Source: a cyanobiont of Ornithocercus magnificus (GTDB lineage Bacteria; Cyanobacteriota; Cyanobacteriia; PCC-6307; Cyanobiaceae). Taken from it: 64,000 nucleotides of DNA. The translations under genes were made by a program, and so were the position numbers. Numbering within the stretch: position 1 is the first letter of the stretch; every line of letters starts with the position of its first letter. Below are positions 45,356-55,936 of this stretch, in pieces. Location of the stretch: contig BIMP01000001.1 in NCBI GenBank assembly GCA_007996965.1, forward strand, positions 1,178,001-1,242,000. The letters run 5' to 3'. The notes beneath the pieces were generated by a model. That model was not told where the DNA came from. It made no database searches and was given only the letters and a program-made list of their open reading frames with translations.

Positions 45356-46816
45356 ATGGGCATTGCCGAATGGCGTCAGCAATTGAAGAGCGGTGAGATA
45401 TCTGCCTGCGAGCTAACGGATCACTACCTAGCACATATAGAGGTAGCAGATCCTACAGTCCGCGCCTACCTCAGGGTGACGGCAGACCGCGCACGTGCTG
45501 ATGCAGCGCGCATAGACGCAGCACGTGCTGCGAAACAACCTCTTCCTCGACTTGCTGGTGTTCCAGTAGCGATCAAGGACAATCTCTGTACTTATGGGAT
45601 CCCAACTACTTGCTCCAGTCGCATGCTGGAGACTTTCATCCCGCCTTACGAGTCAACAGCGACCGAGCGCTTGTGGCGAGCAGGAGCCATCTTGCTAGGC
45701 AAGACCAACCTCGACGAGTTTGCTATGGGCAGTTCTACCGAGACCTCTGCTTTTGGCGCTAGCCGCAATCCCTGGAACCCCGAACGGGTTCCAGGCGGTA
45801 GCTCTGGCGGTAGTGCTGCCGCCGTAGCAGCAGGTGAATGTCTTGCTGCTCTGGGTTCTGACACCGGCGGATCAATCAGACAACCCGCATCTTTTTGCGG
45901 AGTAGTAGGTCTTAAACCGACTTACGGGCGTGTTAGTCGCTGGGGTCTAATCGCCTTCGCTAGCTCACTGGATCAGGTTGGTCCCTTGGGAAACTCGGTG
46001 CAGGATGTAGCCGAACTTCTACAAGTAATTTCAGGAGCCGATCTACAAGATTCTACATGTCTCCAGACAGGAGTCCCTGATTACATTGCTGGCCTTAGTC
46101 AGTCGGTTGATGGCTTGCGCGTTGGACTGATTCGAGAATGCTTTGACCAGAAGAAGCTTGATTCTCAAGTCAAAACTTCAGTAATGGCGGTTGCCTCTCA
46201 ACTGGAAGACCTTGGTGCTGAGGTTGTAGAAATTAGTTGCCCCCGCTTTAATGATGGCATTGCCACTTACTACGTAATTGCTCCATCAGAAGCATCAGCA
46301 AACTTGGCACGTTATGACGGTGTTAAATATGGTTATCGCGCTGCAGACATGGAAAATTTGGCAGTGATGACTGCTCGTAGCCGTGCTGAGGGTTTTGGTA
46401 GTGAGGTCCAACGGCGCATTTTAATTGGTACTTATGCCCTTTCTGCCGGCTACGTAGATGCTTACTACCACAAAGCACAGCAGGTAAGAACCCTAATACG
46501 CTATGACTTTAATGCTGCCTTTAAACAAGCGGATGTGTTACTCACACCAACTTGTCCAACTACTGCCTTTACAACCAGTGCATATACTAACGATCCTCTA
46601 GCAATGTATCTCTCTGATCTTTTAACAGTTCCTGCCAGCTTGGCTGGTCTGCCAGCTATCAGTTTGCCCTGCGGTTTTGATGATACTGGCCTGCCAATCG
46701 GAGTTCAGCTTATCGCTGATGTACTTCAGGAGTCAAGACTTCTGCAGGTAGCCTACCAATATGAGCAGAGTGCAAGAGTAATGCACAATCATCCTGCTGG
46801 TGCTTTTATTCCATGA
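45356..46816 (+). CDS. gatA: Glutamyl-tRNA(Gln) amidotransferase subunit A
   Basis: GatA converts Glu-tRNA(Gln) to Gln-tRNA(Gln) with GatB and GatC. The 486-aa amidase-signature protein has the Lys of VAIKDNLCT and the Ser-cisSer pair in [16 protein letters not shown] with [16 protein letters not shown]. The length is normal. gatB and gatC are not in the window. It starts at ATG 45356 ([10 protein letters not shown]). dnaE follows after 62 bases. Confidence 0.95.
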   Translation: MGIAEWRQQLKSGEISACELTDHYLAHIEVADPTVRAYLRVTADRARADAARIDAARAAKQPLPRLAGVPVAIKDNLCTYGIPTTCSSRMLETFIPPYESTATERLWRAGAILLGKTNLDEFAMGSSTETSAFGASRNPWNPERVPGGSSGGSAAAVAAGECLAALGSDTGGSIRQPASFCGVVGLKPTYGRVSRWGLIAFASSLDQVGPLGNSVQDVAELLQVISGADLQDSTCLQTGVPDYIAGLSQSVDGLRVGLIRECFDQKKLDSQVKTSVMAVASQLEDLGAEVVEISCPRFNDGIATYYVIAPSEASANLARYDGVKYGYRAADMENLAVMTARSRAEGFGSEVQRRILIGTYALSAGYVDAYYHKAQQVRTLIRYDFNAAFKQADVLLTPTCPTTAFTTSAYTNDPLAMYLSDLLTVPASLAGLPAISLPCGFDDTGLPIGVQLIADVLQESRLLQVAYQYEQSARVMHNHPAGAFIP

Positions 46817-46878
46817 AAAAGCAGCTTAGAAAGCACTATTGATACTAGGCTCTGTACAACCATCTCAAACTAGACTTC

Positions 46879-49800
46879 ATGGCCTTCGTTCCTCTTCATA
46901 ATCATAGTGACTACAGCTTGCTCGACGGCGCCTCACAGTTACCACAGATGGTTCAGCGAGCTGTCGATCTCGGCATACCTGCTCTCGCTTTAACTGACCA
47001 TGGTGTCATGTATGGTGCTATCGAACTCTTGAAGCTCTGCATAAAAGCAGGCATCAAACCAATCATTGGCAACGAAATGTATGTAGTGAATGGTTCGATT
47101 CGAGACCCACAGCAAAAGAAGGAGAAGCGTTATCATTTAGTAGTACTCGCTAAAAACGCCGCGGGTTATCGTAACCTAGTTAAGCTTACAAGTATTAGTC
47201 ACTTGCAAGGTAAGCGCGGGCGCGGCATTTTTGCTCGCGCCTGTATCGACAAGGAACTTCTCAAAAGTTACAGTGAAGGACTAATTGTGGCAACAGCTTG
47301 TCTTGGAGGAGAAATTCCGCAAGCTATCCTACATGGCCGTCCTGATGTTGCTCGCAATGTTGCTTGCTGGTATCAGGAGGTCTTTGGAGATGACTTCTAT
47401 CTCGAGATCCAAGACCATGGCTCAATTGAGGATCGGATAGTCAATGTAGAGATTGTCCGGATTGCTCATGATCTTGGAATTAGCCTAATCGCCACAAATG
47501 ATGCTCATTATCTTAGTAGTCAAGATGTTGAAGCTCATGATGCACTACTCTGTATATTAACTGGGAAGTTGATTAGTGACGAGAAGCGGCTCCGTTATAC
47601 CGGCACAGAGTATATCAAAACTGAGCAAGAGATGACTCGGCTATTTGCTGATCATTTAGAACCTAGTGTGGTGCAAGAAGCAATAGCAAACACTGTCAGG
47701 GTAGCTGAAAAAGTTGAGGAATATGACATCCTTGGCAAATGTCAGCTTCCGCATTTCCCACTTCCTGAAGGTCATACTTCTGCTTCTTACCTAAACAAAG
47801 TTTCAGAGCAGGGGTTGCACTCTCGACTTAATCTTAGAAGCCAAGAGCAAATAGAGACTTCGTATTCTGACCGGCTTTCTCATGAGCTGAAAATCATAGA
47901 GGAAATGGGTTTTTCTACTTATTTCCTCGTAGTTTGGGACTATGTCCGCTTTGCACGTGAGCGTGCCATACCCATAGGGCCTGGACGTGGCTCAGCTGCA
48001 GGCTCTCTAGTAGCTTTTGCTCTAGGAATTACTAGCATTGACCCGGTAATCAACGGACTTCTATTCGAGAGATTTCTAAATCCAGAGAGGAGATCAATGC
48101 CAGATATAGATACTGATTTCTGTATCGAGCGTCGTGGTGAGGTGATTGACTATGTCACACACTGTTATGGCGAAGACAAAGTTGCTCAGATCATTACCTT
48201 CAACAAGATGACCTCGAAAGCAGTTCTCAAGGACGTAGCTAGAGTGCTAGACATTCCTTACGGTGATGCTGATCGTCTTGCAAAACTAATTCCAGTCGTT
48301 CGTGGCAAGCCGGTCAAGCTTGCCACAATGCTCAGCGAGGATTCACCCAGTTCTGAGTTCCGCAAGAGATACAAGAACGATGCAACAGTCAAACGCTGGG
48401 TGGATATGGCTATGCGGATTGAGGGCACTAACAAGACCTTCGGTGTCCATGCTGCTGGCGTCGTGATTGCTGCCAACCCACTCGATGATCTAGTTCCACT
48501 ACAACGCAATAATGATGGCCAGGTGATTACCCAGTACTTCATGGAAGATCTGGAATCTATGGGCTTGTTAAAGATGGATTTTCTTGGCCTTAGAAACTTA
48601 ACAATGATTGATAAGGCCCTAGAACTCGTTCAAGCGGACAGTGGAGATAAGATTAATTTGGAATGTCTGCCGCTTAAGGATTCCAAGACTTTTGCTCTGC
48701 TTGCTCGCGGTGACCTCGAAGGGATTTTCCAGCTGGAGTCAAGCGGGATGCGGCAGATCGTGCGTGATCTACGACCGTCATCTCTAGAAGATATATCCTC
48801 TATCTTAGCACTCTACCGGCCAGGGCCACTCGATGCAGGACTAATTCCCAAGTTTATCAAACGGAAGCATGGGCATGAGGCAGTTGACTTTGCCCATATT
48901 TCCCTGGAACCAATTCTTGGGGAAACTTACGGGATTATGGTTTACCAAGAGCAGATTATGCGCATAGCGCAAGATCTAGCAGGATATTCACTTGGTGAGG
49001 CTGATCTCCTGCGACGAGCTATGGGTAAGAAAAAGGTTGCTGAAATGCAAAAGCAGCGCGGCATTTTTGTCGCAGGTGCTACTAAGAGGGGTGTTGATAA
49101 GCAGACTGCTGATAAGCTCTTCGATCAGATGGTTTTATTTGCAGAGTACTGCTTTAACAAAAGCCATTCTACTGCATATGGTGCGGTGACTTATCAGACA
49201 GCTTACCTAAAAGCTAATTACCCAGTAGCTTATATGGCAGCGCTGCTTACAGTAAACGCAGGAGCTAACGATAAGATACAGCGTTACATTGCTAATTGCA
49301 ACTCCATGGGCATCAAGGTGATGCCGCCTGACATTAATGTATCTGGAACTGACTTTACCCCACGTGGTGAGTGCATTCTGTTCGGCTTATCAGCTGTTAA
49401 AAACCTTGGTGAAACTGCCGCCCGTCAACTAATTTATGTACGGGAGAGCAATGGACCATTTAGATCACTTGCTGACCTCTGCGACCGTCTTCCTCCTACT
49501 GTGCTCAATCGCCGTAGCCTTGAATCCCTAATTCACTGCGGTGCTCTTGATGCTCTTGATCAGATAGCTAACCGTGCTCAGCTAATAGCCAATCTTAGTC
49601 TACTCATGGACTGGGCTTCAGCTAGGGCTAAAGACAGGGAAAGTGGCCAGGGCAATCTCTTCAATATGTCAAGCAGCCCAGTTAGTATAGACGGGGATAG
49701 CGAATCGAGCTTGAAGCTTGCGCCAAAGGCAGATCCTGTACCCGACTATCATCCTGCTGAAAAACTTCGGCGTGAGAAAGAACTAGTAGGTTTTTATCTC

Positions 49801-50403
49801 TCTGACCATCCACTGAAGCAGATCCGCCCCCCAGCACGATTGCTTGCTCCTATTGAGCTAGCTACACTCGAGGAACAAGTTGACAAAGCGCAAGTAAGTG
49901 CAATTGTTATGCTAAGTGAGTTGCGCCAGTTAGTTACGCGCAAAGGTGAAAGTATGGCTGTACTTCAGCTTGAAGATCTTACTGGTAGTTGTGAAGCTGT
50001 TATCTTTCCCAAGATCTACAACAGATTGCAAACCAATCTAGTTTCGGAAGCTCGTCTGCTCATCTGGGCTGTTGTTGATCGACGTGATGAGCGAACTCAG
50101 CTAATTATCAATGACTGCCGAGTTATCGATAATCTGCGATTGCTTCTTGTGGAGATACCATTCAATCAGGCTGGCGATGTAACTGTTCAACACCGGCTTA
50201 GAGAGTGTTTGCAGCAACATCGACCAGGCCACAATGAGCTAGGTGTAAGGGTGCCTGTTGTAGCAACAGTACGGCAGGGTAATGCCACTCGCTATGTAAA
50301 GCTCGGCGCACAGTTTTGTGTCCGTGACCCTGATGTAGCAGCCAAAGCTCTTAACAACCAGGATTTCCAGGCTGCTTGCAGCGAGCCCCTTCTTCTTCGC
50401 TAG
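46879..50403 (+). CDS. dnaE: DNA polymerase III alpha subunit
   Basis: DnaE is the replicative polymerase. The 1174-aa protein starts with the PHP domain (FVPLHNHSDYSLLDGAS). The palm motifs follow: PGRGSAAGSLVAF and the catalytic PDIDTDF near 410. The finger and thumb parts include FGVHAAGVVIA and GIFQLESSGMRQIVRDL, then a helix-hairpin-helix and an OB fold (VIMLSELRQLVTRKGESMA). It is not an intein-split DnaE, unlike that of many other cyanobacteria. It converges on the PAM68-like gene with a 7-base gap. Confidence 0.96.
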   Translation: MAFVPLHNHSDYSLLDGASQLPQMVQRAVDLGIPALALTDHGVMYGAIELLKLCIKAGIKPIIGNEMYVVNGSIRDPQQKKEKRYHLVVLAKNAAGYRNLVKLTSISHLQGKRGRGIFARACIDKELLKSYSEGLIVATACLGGEIPQAILHGRPDVARNVACWYQEVFGDDFYLEIQDHGSIEDRIVNVEIVRIAHDLGISLIATNDAHYLSSQDVEAHDALLCILTGKLISDEKRLRYTGTEYIKTEQEMTRLFADHLEPSVVQEAIANTVRVAEKVEEYDILGKCQLPHFPLPEGHTSASYLNKVSEQGLHSRLNLRSQEQIETSYSDRLSHELKIIEEMGFSTYFLVVWDYVRFARERAIPIGPGRGSAAGSLVAFALGITSIDPVINGLLFERFLNPERRSMPDIDTDFCIERRGEVIDYVTHCYGEDKVAQIITFNKMTSKAVLKDVARVLDIPYGDADRLAKLIPVVRGKPVKLATMLSEDSPSSEFRKRYKNDATVKRWVDMAMRIEGTNKTFGVHAAGVVIAANPLDDLVPLQRNNDGQVITQYFMEDLESMGLLKMDFLGLRNLTMIDKALELVQADSGDKINLECLPLKDSKTFALLARGDLEGIFQLESSGMRQIVRDLRPSSLEDISSILALYRPGPLDAGLIPKFIKRKHGHEAVDFAHISLEPILGETYGIMVYQEQIMRIAQDLAGYSLGEADLLRRAMGKKKVAEMQKQRGIFVAGATKRGVDKQTADKLFDQMVLFAEYCFNKSHSTAYGAVTYQTAYLKANYPVAYMAALLTVNAGANDKIQRYIANCNSMGIKVMPPDINVSGTDFTPRGECILFGLSAVKNLGETAARQLIYVRESNGPFRSLADLCDRLPPTVLNRRSLESLIHCGALDALDQIANRAQLIANLSLLMDWASARAKDRESGQGNLFNMSSSPVSIDGDSESSLKLAPKADPVPDYHPAEKLRREKELVGFYLSDHPLKQIRPPARLLAPIELATLEEQVDKAQVSAIVMLSELRQLVTRKGESMAVLQLEDLTGSCEAVIFPKIYNRLQTNLVSEARLLIWAVVDRRDERTQLIINDCRVIDNLRLLLVEIPFNQAGDVTVQHRLRECLQQHRPGHNELGVRVPVVATVRQGNATRYVKLGAQFCVRDPDVAAKALNNQDFQAACSEPLLLR

Positions 50404-50410
50404 GCATTAG

Positions 50411-50833
50411 TTACTTCAATCCTCTAGTCACTGCATTTTGGGTGCGTACCGAACTTCGCATACGCTGTAAGTTAGGCTTAATGTTCTCCAGGCCTAGAAT
50501 ACTTCCTGGTTTAGGTTCCCAACTAGCAGATAGCACACCATAACTTAGGCCTGCTAGGCCTAAAAAGAAGAACCCGCCAGATAGCAAGAGCGTCGCTATA
50601 GGAGGAACCTCAGCAATTCCCTGGCTGACAAACACATAGCTCAAAGCAAACACAGCCATACCCATCAAGCTGGGGAGGCCTGTGGTGAACATAATGCGGC
50701 GTACCATTCGGTTAGCAATATTGCGAGGTATAACTTGAGCTTTAGCGGATGCTAGTGGCCTTCCACTAGGACCTTTCCTGCTAGGTTCAGATGGACGGAG
50801 TTCAAAGGGCAAGGTGCGGCGGTGGTCAATCAT
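50411..50833 (-). CDS. PAM68-like photosystem II assembly protein
   Basis: This 140-aa protein has a charged N-terminal third with the Pro-Arg rich region ending IPRNIANRMVRRI. Two membrane segments follow (FTTGLPSLMGMAVFALSYVF; LLLSGGFFFLGLAGLSYG), then the conserved SASWEPKPGSILGLENIK. These are the PAM68/DUF3464 features; relatives help early photosystem II assembly in the thylakoid. It is downstream of rpsO on the same strand, with 36 bases between. Confidence 0.85.
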   Translation of the reverse strand: MIDHRRTLPFELRPSEPSRKGPSGRPLASAKAQVIPRNIANRMVRRIMFTTGLPSLMGMAVFALSYVFVSQGIAEVPPIATLLLSGGFFFLGLAGLSYGVLSASWEPKPGSILGLENIKPNLQRMRSSVRTQNAVTRGLK

Positions 50834-50869
50834 TGTTATGAAGCAAGAAAGTTTGGTTCAGTAGCAATC

Positions 50870-51139
50870 TCAGCGACGGATACCTAATCTCGTAATCAAG
50901 CTACTGTACTGTTCCTCACTATGAGCGCGCACATAGCTCAGAAGTCTCTTACGACGACCAATCATCTTCAAAAGGCCTTGGCGTGAGGAGAAGTCATGCT
51001 TGTTTTGCTGCAGATGACTGCTTAGCTTACTGATCTGCTCGCTAAGAATAGCTATCTGTACACCAGCTGATCCAGTGTCTGTGCCGTGAACTTGATACGT
51101 ACTGATTAGCTGCTGCTTTTCGATAGTGTCGAGCGACAT
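50870..51139 (-). CDS. rpsO: 30S ribosomal protein S15
   Basis: This 89-aa primary 16S rRNA-binding protein has the S15 core: [39 protein letters not shown], then [20 protein letters not shown]. The length is exactly that of the family. It lies in the ruvA-rpsO-PAM68 minus-strand group. In other bacteria S15 represses its own mRNA; I cannot see the required leader here. Confidence 0.97.
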   Translation of the reverse strand: MSLDTIEKQQLISTYQVHGTDTGSAGVQIAILSEQISKLSSHLQQNKHDFSSRQGLLKMIGRRKRLLSYVRAHSEEQYSSLITRLGIRR

Positions 51140-51172
51140 AAGCTTTCAAGCTGTGATAGTTTGAACCTAATG

Positions 51173-51859
51173 TTACTTAGTTATTTCTGTTCCTGCACAT
51201 CCTATCTGCCCCTGGCTCAACCAGCGCAGACACTCGCGTAGCCAGACCTCAGAGTCACTACATCCCAGCATGTCTGTCTCTGAAGAAGTGGCCTGTATAG
51301 CGTGGTTGATTTCTGGATCTCTGTAGCCTAAAGACTTCAGAGTCTGCTTAATATCGAGCAGCTCCACTGCCAGGTGGTTTTCTAGTGATAGATTAACTAT
51401 TTGCTTTTCTTCAGATAGAGAGCTTATGTCGGAATTTAACAAAGATGCTAGTTTATCGTGCAATTCTGTCACTATGCGTTCAGCTACTCGCTTACCAACC
51501 CCATGAATTTGACATAGACGACCTATATTTTTGTGCATTATAGCATATGCTAGCTCGTTCGTTGATGCTTCTTCCAATAAAGCTATCGCAGTTTGAGGGC
51601 CAACACCGTTGACTGCGATTAGGTTTCTAAACAGTTCCCGGTCACAAAGGTCGCGGAATCCAAATAGACTACTATCATCTTTTCTTTGCACTTGATGCAC
51701 CCATAACGTGAGTCTCCCTTCACCATCTGGTTCTAGCCTATTTATAGCACGCCTCGGTAATTGCACCTCATAACCTATTCCTCCACAGGCCAGGACCAGC
51801 CCGTGTCGTTGTCCCTGTTGCCAAGTACTTATTTGCTGTCCTTGTAACCAGCCAATCAT
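51173..51859 (-). CDS. ruvA: Holliday junction DNA helicase subunit RuvA
   Basis: RuvA binds four-way junctions and loads RuvB. The 228-aa protein has the N-terminal OB fold (MIGWLQGQQISTWQQG, then LTLWVHQVQRKDD) and two helix-hairpin-helix motifs (LIAVNGVGPQTAIALL; LCQIHGVGKRVAERIV). The C-terminal RuvB-binding domain ends near 190, and a short tail follows. It is divergent from the lipoprotein gene by 24 bases, so their promoters are back to back. Confidence 0.95.
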   Translation of the reverse strand: MIGWLQGQQISTWQQGQRHGLVLACGGIGYEVQLPRRAINRLEPDGEGRLTLWVHQVQRKDDSSLFGFRDLCDRELFRNLIAVNGVGPQTAIALLEEASTNELAYAIMHKNIGRLCQIHGVGKRVAERIVTELHDKLASLLNSDISSLSEEKQIVNLSLENHLAVELLDIKQTLKSLGYRDPEINHAIQATSSETDMLGCSDSEVWLRECLRWLSQGQIGCAGTEITK

Positions 51860-51883
51860 TATAATCTACACCAGACGCTGGCC

Positions 51884-52333
51884 ATGTTGCCTGACCTTGA
51901 TTCATCTAGAATTGACAAGCACTTAAACCTAAGAATCGCAGTAGTTTTCGCGATATTCCTCAGCGCTTGCTCTGCCACATTACAACCACCGCAATCCATC
52001 ATAGTTGAAGCATTAAAACTCCAGATTAATATTACCCAGAGCACCATTGCCCGTACCCTTGAACTTGAGCCAACTAGGGATCCTGAAGTTAGCCGTATTA
52101 GATTAATAGATCAAGGGCAAATTCAGCTTGGCCAATCCAAGGCAGTACGGCTGACAGGACGCTTTGATTGGCGCCTTCCTGGAGATCAGGTCTATGTAGA
52201 TAGCCTCTTCGAAATATTTCTCCAGAAAGGACCAAAGGGGCAAAGCTGGCGTTTGGCACGACCTGTAGGCTCTGCTGGTAGTCTGGACCAGGAGTGGATT
52301 ACTTACCCATTGGGTCTTGATGACTTGGCATAG
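51884..52333 (+). CDS. Predicted lipoprotein of unknown function, 149 aa
   Basis: After a charged start, a hydrophobic segment (LRIAVVFAIFLSACS) ends in a lipobox-like LSAC. The mature part is beta-rich and ends VDSLFEIFLQKGPKG and a WRLARP motif, as in conserved cyanobacterial hypothetical proteins. Function is unknown. The last 35 bases overlap the end of the EamA transporter gene on the opposite strand. Confidence 0.6.
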   Translation: MLPDLDSSRIDKHLNLRIAVVFAIFLSACSATLQPPQSIIVEALKLQINITQSTIARTLELEPTRDPEVSRIRLIDQGQIQLGQSKAVRLTGRFDWRLPGDQVYVDSLFEIFLQKGPKGQSWRLARPVGSAGSLDQEWITYPLGLDDLA

Positions 52334-53267
52334 CAGCAGCGGGTGTGCTCCGAGTACTAATGCCAACCAGTGTACTAATTATCACACAAACTGATCCTAG
52401 GACTATCCACACATTTATAGGTTCAGCAAACAGCAGCACGCCCCAGAAGATGGCAAATAGTACCTGGGCATAGTTGATAATCGCGGCTCGCCCAGCTGGC
52501 AGTAGAGCAAGACCTTTTGTGATCCAAACCTGCCCTAACTGTGTAAACAGACCGATAGCTAGAAGCCATATCCAGTCTATCCCTTTTGGCAAGACTGCAT
52601 CATGCCAGAGGAAAGGTAGGGTTAGTGGCACTGAGATCAGTGGAAAGTAGTAGACTATAACTAGTGGATGTTCACTAACAACAAGGTTTCTAACACAGAT
52701 ATAAGCTAGGGCAGTGAATACAGCACCAGAAAGACTGATTGCTACAGCCATAGGTGGTATAGTAGCAGTACTGAGACCCATCCACTCTGGTTGCACTGCT
52801 AGACCAACACCTAGCCAGCCTAGTAGAGCTGCCAAGCAAATCCGGGGATGAAATGGCTCATGCAGCAGCCAACAGGCTATGATTGCAGTAATGGTAGGGC
52901 TAGTCTGCTGCATTAAGACGGCAGCCCCAAGAGGCAGCTGAGTCAAAGCATAAAAGACACAGAACAACGCTGCTGTACCTAATATACCGCGGAGGGCAAG
53001 GAGGCCTTTACGTTTACCCCACGGGGACACGCCAGCTTTTAGTAACAGCAAGCGTGTAATAGCTAAGCTGATCACCGCGCGACTTAGCACTACCTCAGCC
53101 ACTGGGAGACGCCCGCCTAAGTGTTTGACACAAACAGCCATCAAACTAAAAGATAGCCCGCTGGCTAGTAGGGTGCAGGTACCCCGATAGTTAGTGTCAT
53201 GGTTATACCGGCGCCGTAGCCTGCTGAATGTGAGAGCTACCAGTGGCAGCGAGTCACCCTGTTGCAT
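52299..53267 (-). CDS. EamA/DMT family transporter
   Basis: This 322-aa protein has about ten membrane segments in two EamA repeats. The first carries the conserved PVAEVVLSRAVISLAITRL, and the segment with VLMQQTSPTITAIIACWLL is typical of the drug/metabolite transporter superfamily. The substrate is unknown; amino acid or metabolite export is common. The precise start is uncertain because the first 30 residues lack similarity. It is divergent from dnaG. Confidence 0.82.
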   Translation of the reverse strand: MQQGDSLPLVALTFSRLRRRYNHDTNYRGTCTLLASGLSFSLMAVCVKHLGGRLPVAEVVLSRAVISLAITRLLLLKAGVSPWGKRKGLLALRGILGTAALFCVFYALTQLPLGAAVLMQQTSPTITAIIACWLLHEPFHPRICLAALLGWLGVGLAVQPEWMGLSTATIPPMAVAISLSGAVFTALAYICVRNLVVSEHPLVIVYYFPLISVPLTLPFLWHDAVLPKGIDWIWLLAIGLFTQLGQVWITKGLALLPAGRAAIINYAQVLFAIFWGVLLFAEPINVWIVLGSVCVIISTLVGISTRSTPAAAMPSHQDPMGK

Positions 53268-53370
53268 GGGGGTGATATCTATTGGTAGGTGTTAGAAATA
53301 GGATGTCATCCTGACGGGATAGCACAAGGCAGTTCTAGACAGACCCACGCTGCTTCGCAAACATAGAAGT

Positions 53371-55419
53371 ATGGCCAGCCTCCGCATTCATTCCCACACT
53401 ATCGATGCCGTCAAAGAGCGAGCTGACATCGTCGACATAGTCAGTGAGCATGTGGTGCTAAAAAAGAGGGGACAAGAATTCATTGGCATCTGTCCATTTC
53501 ATGATGACAGCAGACCCTCAATGACTGTCTCGCCAGCCAAGCAATTCTACTACTGCTTTTCTTGTGGAGCTGGTGGCAATGCTATCAAGTTCTTGATGGA
53601 GTTCCAGCATCAGAGCTTTGCTGATGTAGTACTTCAACTAGCGCGCCGCTATCAACTAACAGTCGAGACTATAGGCGGTTTTCAGCAAAAACAGCTGCGA
53701 CAGCAGCTCTCTCACCGTGAGCAGCTATACCGTGCCCTTGCACTTTCAGCAAGTTGGTTCCGCAACCAGTTGTGTAGCTCTGAAGGAGAAATGGCTCGTA
53801 CTTACCTAAAGGAAAAACGTGGTTTAGGTGAGACTACACTCAAAGTATTTGGTATTGGCTATGCCCCAGATTGCTGGGATGCGCTGCTGAGTTACCTGGG
53901 ACGTGTTGAGCAGATACCGCCATCTTTGCTTGAAAAAGCTGGTCTTGCCGCACCCCGTAAAGGAGGCAAAGGCTTTTACGATCGTTTCCGACATCGCGTA
54001 ATGATACCGATTAGTGACCGTCAAGGACGCATAGTTGGCTTTGGCGGTCGTAGCCTTAACCAAGCCGGACCTAAATATTTAAACTCACCTGAAACCGAGG
54101 TCTTTGAAAAGAGTAAGCATATCTTTGGCCTAAACCTAGCTGCTAATGCTATCCGACATGAAGACCAGGCTGTCATTGTCGAAGGCTACTTCGATGTTAT
54201 GGCTCTGCATGCGGTGGGGATTACTAATGCTGTTGCTTCTCTTGGCACAGCACTGAGCGCAAGTCAGATTACCCAGATCTGTCGCTGTAGCGACAGCAAG
54301 CGGGTAGTACTGAGCTTTGATACTGATCGTGCTGGTATTAAAGCCGCCAATAGAGCTATCAGCGAAGTCGAGCAACTAGCCCTACAGGGTCAGCTAGAAC
54401 TACGAGTACTCCAGCTACCTCTCGGCAAAGATCCTGATGAGTTCCTCAAGACAAACAGTTCTGGAAGCTACCGGGTACTATTAAATCAAGCCCCACTCTG
54501 GCTTGACTGGCAAATCACGCAGGTCTTGCGAGATCGAGATCTTAGCCAAGCTGATCAGTTTCAGCAGGCTATTTCTGCTTTAGTACTACTGTTAGGTAAA
54601 TTAACGCAACCCACTGTTCGTACCCATTACCTAAAGCAGGTTGCCGAACACCTCAGTGGGGGTCAAGGTCGCCTGGCACTTCAGCTTGAGGAAGATTTGC
54701 GCCGCCAGGTCAAGGGTAAGCGCTTGCTTAGTTATTCTAGGCGCCATGAAAATCTTGTAGAGATCAGCCAGCGCGAGCGCTGTGAGGCCGAGATCCTACG
54801 TTTGTACTTGCACTGCCCAGTCCATAGGGCTGCAATCCGGCGTGAGCTGAGACAGCGCGGTCTTGACGAATTTGACCTTGGACACCATCGTTTGTTCTGG
54901 GAAGCTATTACAGAACTCGAGAGAATTAGGCTTGGCACTAATCGTCTCGAAGCCATCAACTGTGGTAATGACTCTGGCATTGAACTAGCTGAACTTGATA
55001 TGCCCCAACTATTAAGCAGCCAGTTACTGCTCGAAGATGATTCTCTGCTAGCGCGTCTGGCACTGTTGCTCGAGCCAGAAGAAGTACATCGTGCCTCCCT
55101 TGATCAACCACTACACCAGCTGCGCGGTGCAGTAGCCTTGCTTGAGCGACAAAAGAGTTTGAAGCGCTGTCAGCATTTACTTGAGGCTTGGAGTGAGCAA
55201 CACTTGCAAACCCTAGAGCAGTGCATTACAGTTTTGTTGGAGACACCGACATTGATTGACGAGGCGTCCAACACAAATATGGAAGTCTGTATCCAGTCTC
55301 TGTTTGAGGAGTTAAATAGTAATGCCATAAAGTTTCAGCGGCTTTATTATAGCGAGAGGGAACACATTATACATCTCGACCGGCAACGCTGCGGCGGCTA
55401 TACCGCCAACGATATCTAA
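53371..55419 (+). CDS. dnaG: DNA primase
   Basis: DnaG makes RNA primers for replication. The 682-aa protein has the CHC2 zinc finger (GICPFHDDSRPS with YCFSCGAGG) near 38-75. The TOPRIM domain follows, with VIVEGYFDVMALH and SFDTDRAGIKAA. A divergent C-terminal helicase-interaction domain completes it. The length is typical for cyanobacteria. It converges on rlmH with a 10-base gap. Confidence 0.95.
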   Translation: MASLRIHSHTIDAVKERADIVDIVSEHVVLKKRGQEFIGICPFHDDSRPSMTVSPAKQFYYCFSCGAGGNAIKFLMEFQHQSFADVVLQLARRYQLTVETIGGFQQKQLRQQLSHREQLYRALALSASWFRNQLCSSEGEMARTYLKEKRGLGETTLKVFGIGYAPDCWDALLSYLGRVEQIPPSLLEKAGLAAPRKGGKGFYDRFRHRVMIPISDRQGRIVGFGGRSLNQAGPKYLNSPETEVFEKSKHIFGLNLAANAIRHEDQAVIVEGYFDVMALHAVGITNAVASLGTALSASQITQICRCSDSKRVVLSFDTDRAGIKAANRAISEVEQLALQGQLELRVLQLPLGKDPDEFLKTNSSGSYRVLLNQAPLWLDWQITQVLRDRDLSQADQFQQAISALVLLLGKLTQPTVRTHYLKQVAEHLSGGQGRLALQLEEDLRRQVKGKRLLSYSRRHENLVEISQRERCEAEILRLYLHCPVHRAAIRRELRQRGLDEFDLGHHRLFWEAITELERIRLGTNRLEAINCGNDSGIELAELDMPQLLSSQLLLEDDSLLARLALLLEPEEVHRASLDQPLHQLRGAVALLERQKSLKRCQHLLEAWSEQHLQTLEQCITVLLETPTLIDEASNTNMEVCIQSLFEELNSNAIKFQRLYYSEREHIIHLDRQRCGGYTANDI

Positions 55420-55429
55420 ATATCGTGGA

Positions 55430-55936
55430 TTAATTGACAGACCTGTGGTAGGGACTATTCTGAATAATTGATTGAGCGCGGAATAGCTGCTCCACTAGCA
55501 TTAGTCTTGCAAGTTCGTGTGGCAACGTCATTGGAGAGAGGCTTAGCTTCCACTGAGCTTTAGCTTTAATCTTAGGGCTTAGTCCTTCTGCCCCGCCAAT
55601 TAGGAAAGTTAGTCGCTGACTCTCATACGATACCAGGCGTTGTGCAAATGCTTTGGAAGTTAAGGTTTCTCCTTCCTCTGCCAATGCTGTGAGGATCCCA
55701 CGATTGTTAAATGTAGCCATGATTCCCTCCGCTTCTTTTGAAAGAGTGCTGCCCCGCAGCTCAGTTATTGTTAGACCTGGGAGCCGCCGGAGATAAAGGT
55801 TAATCCCCTCCTGAATCCACCATCTGCGAATTCGGCCAATAGCTATGATACGGTAGTGAGAGGTATACAATAATGTCGTCAACTTCCATAATTTCCTAAA
55901 GTGCTTCAATTTTGCATCCCTTTCCTTTTCCTTCAA
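55430..55936 (-). CDS. rlmH: 23S rRNA pseudouridine(1915)-N3-methyltransferase
   Basis: RlmH methylates a pseudouridine in helix 69 of 23S rRNA. This SPOUT protein has IAIGRIRRWWIQEGINLYLR at the start of its domain, ITELRGSTLSKEAEG, and the SAM knot FLIGGAEGLSP with KLSLSPMTLPHELAR. The start is unclear: the ATG at 55936 adds about 28 residues before the usual domain start, and internal TTG codons near residue 17-22 are alternatives. Confidence 0.92.
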   Translation of the reverse strand: MKEKERDAKLKHFRKLWKLTTLLYTSHYRIIAIGRIRRWWIQEGINLYLRRLPGLTITELRGSTLSKEAEGIMATFNNRGILTALAEEGETLTSKAFAQRLVSYESQRLTFLIGGAEGLSPKIKAKAQWKLSLSPMTLPHELARLMLVEQLFRAQSIIQNSPYHRSVN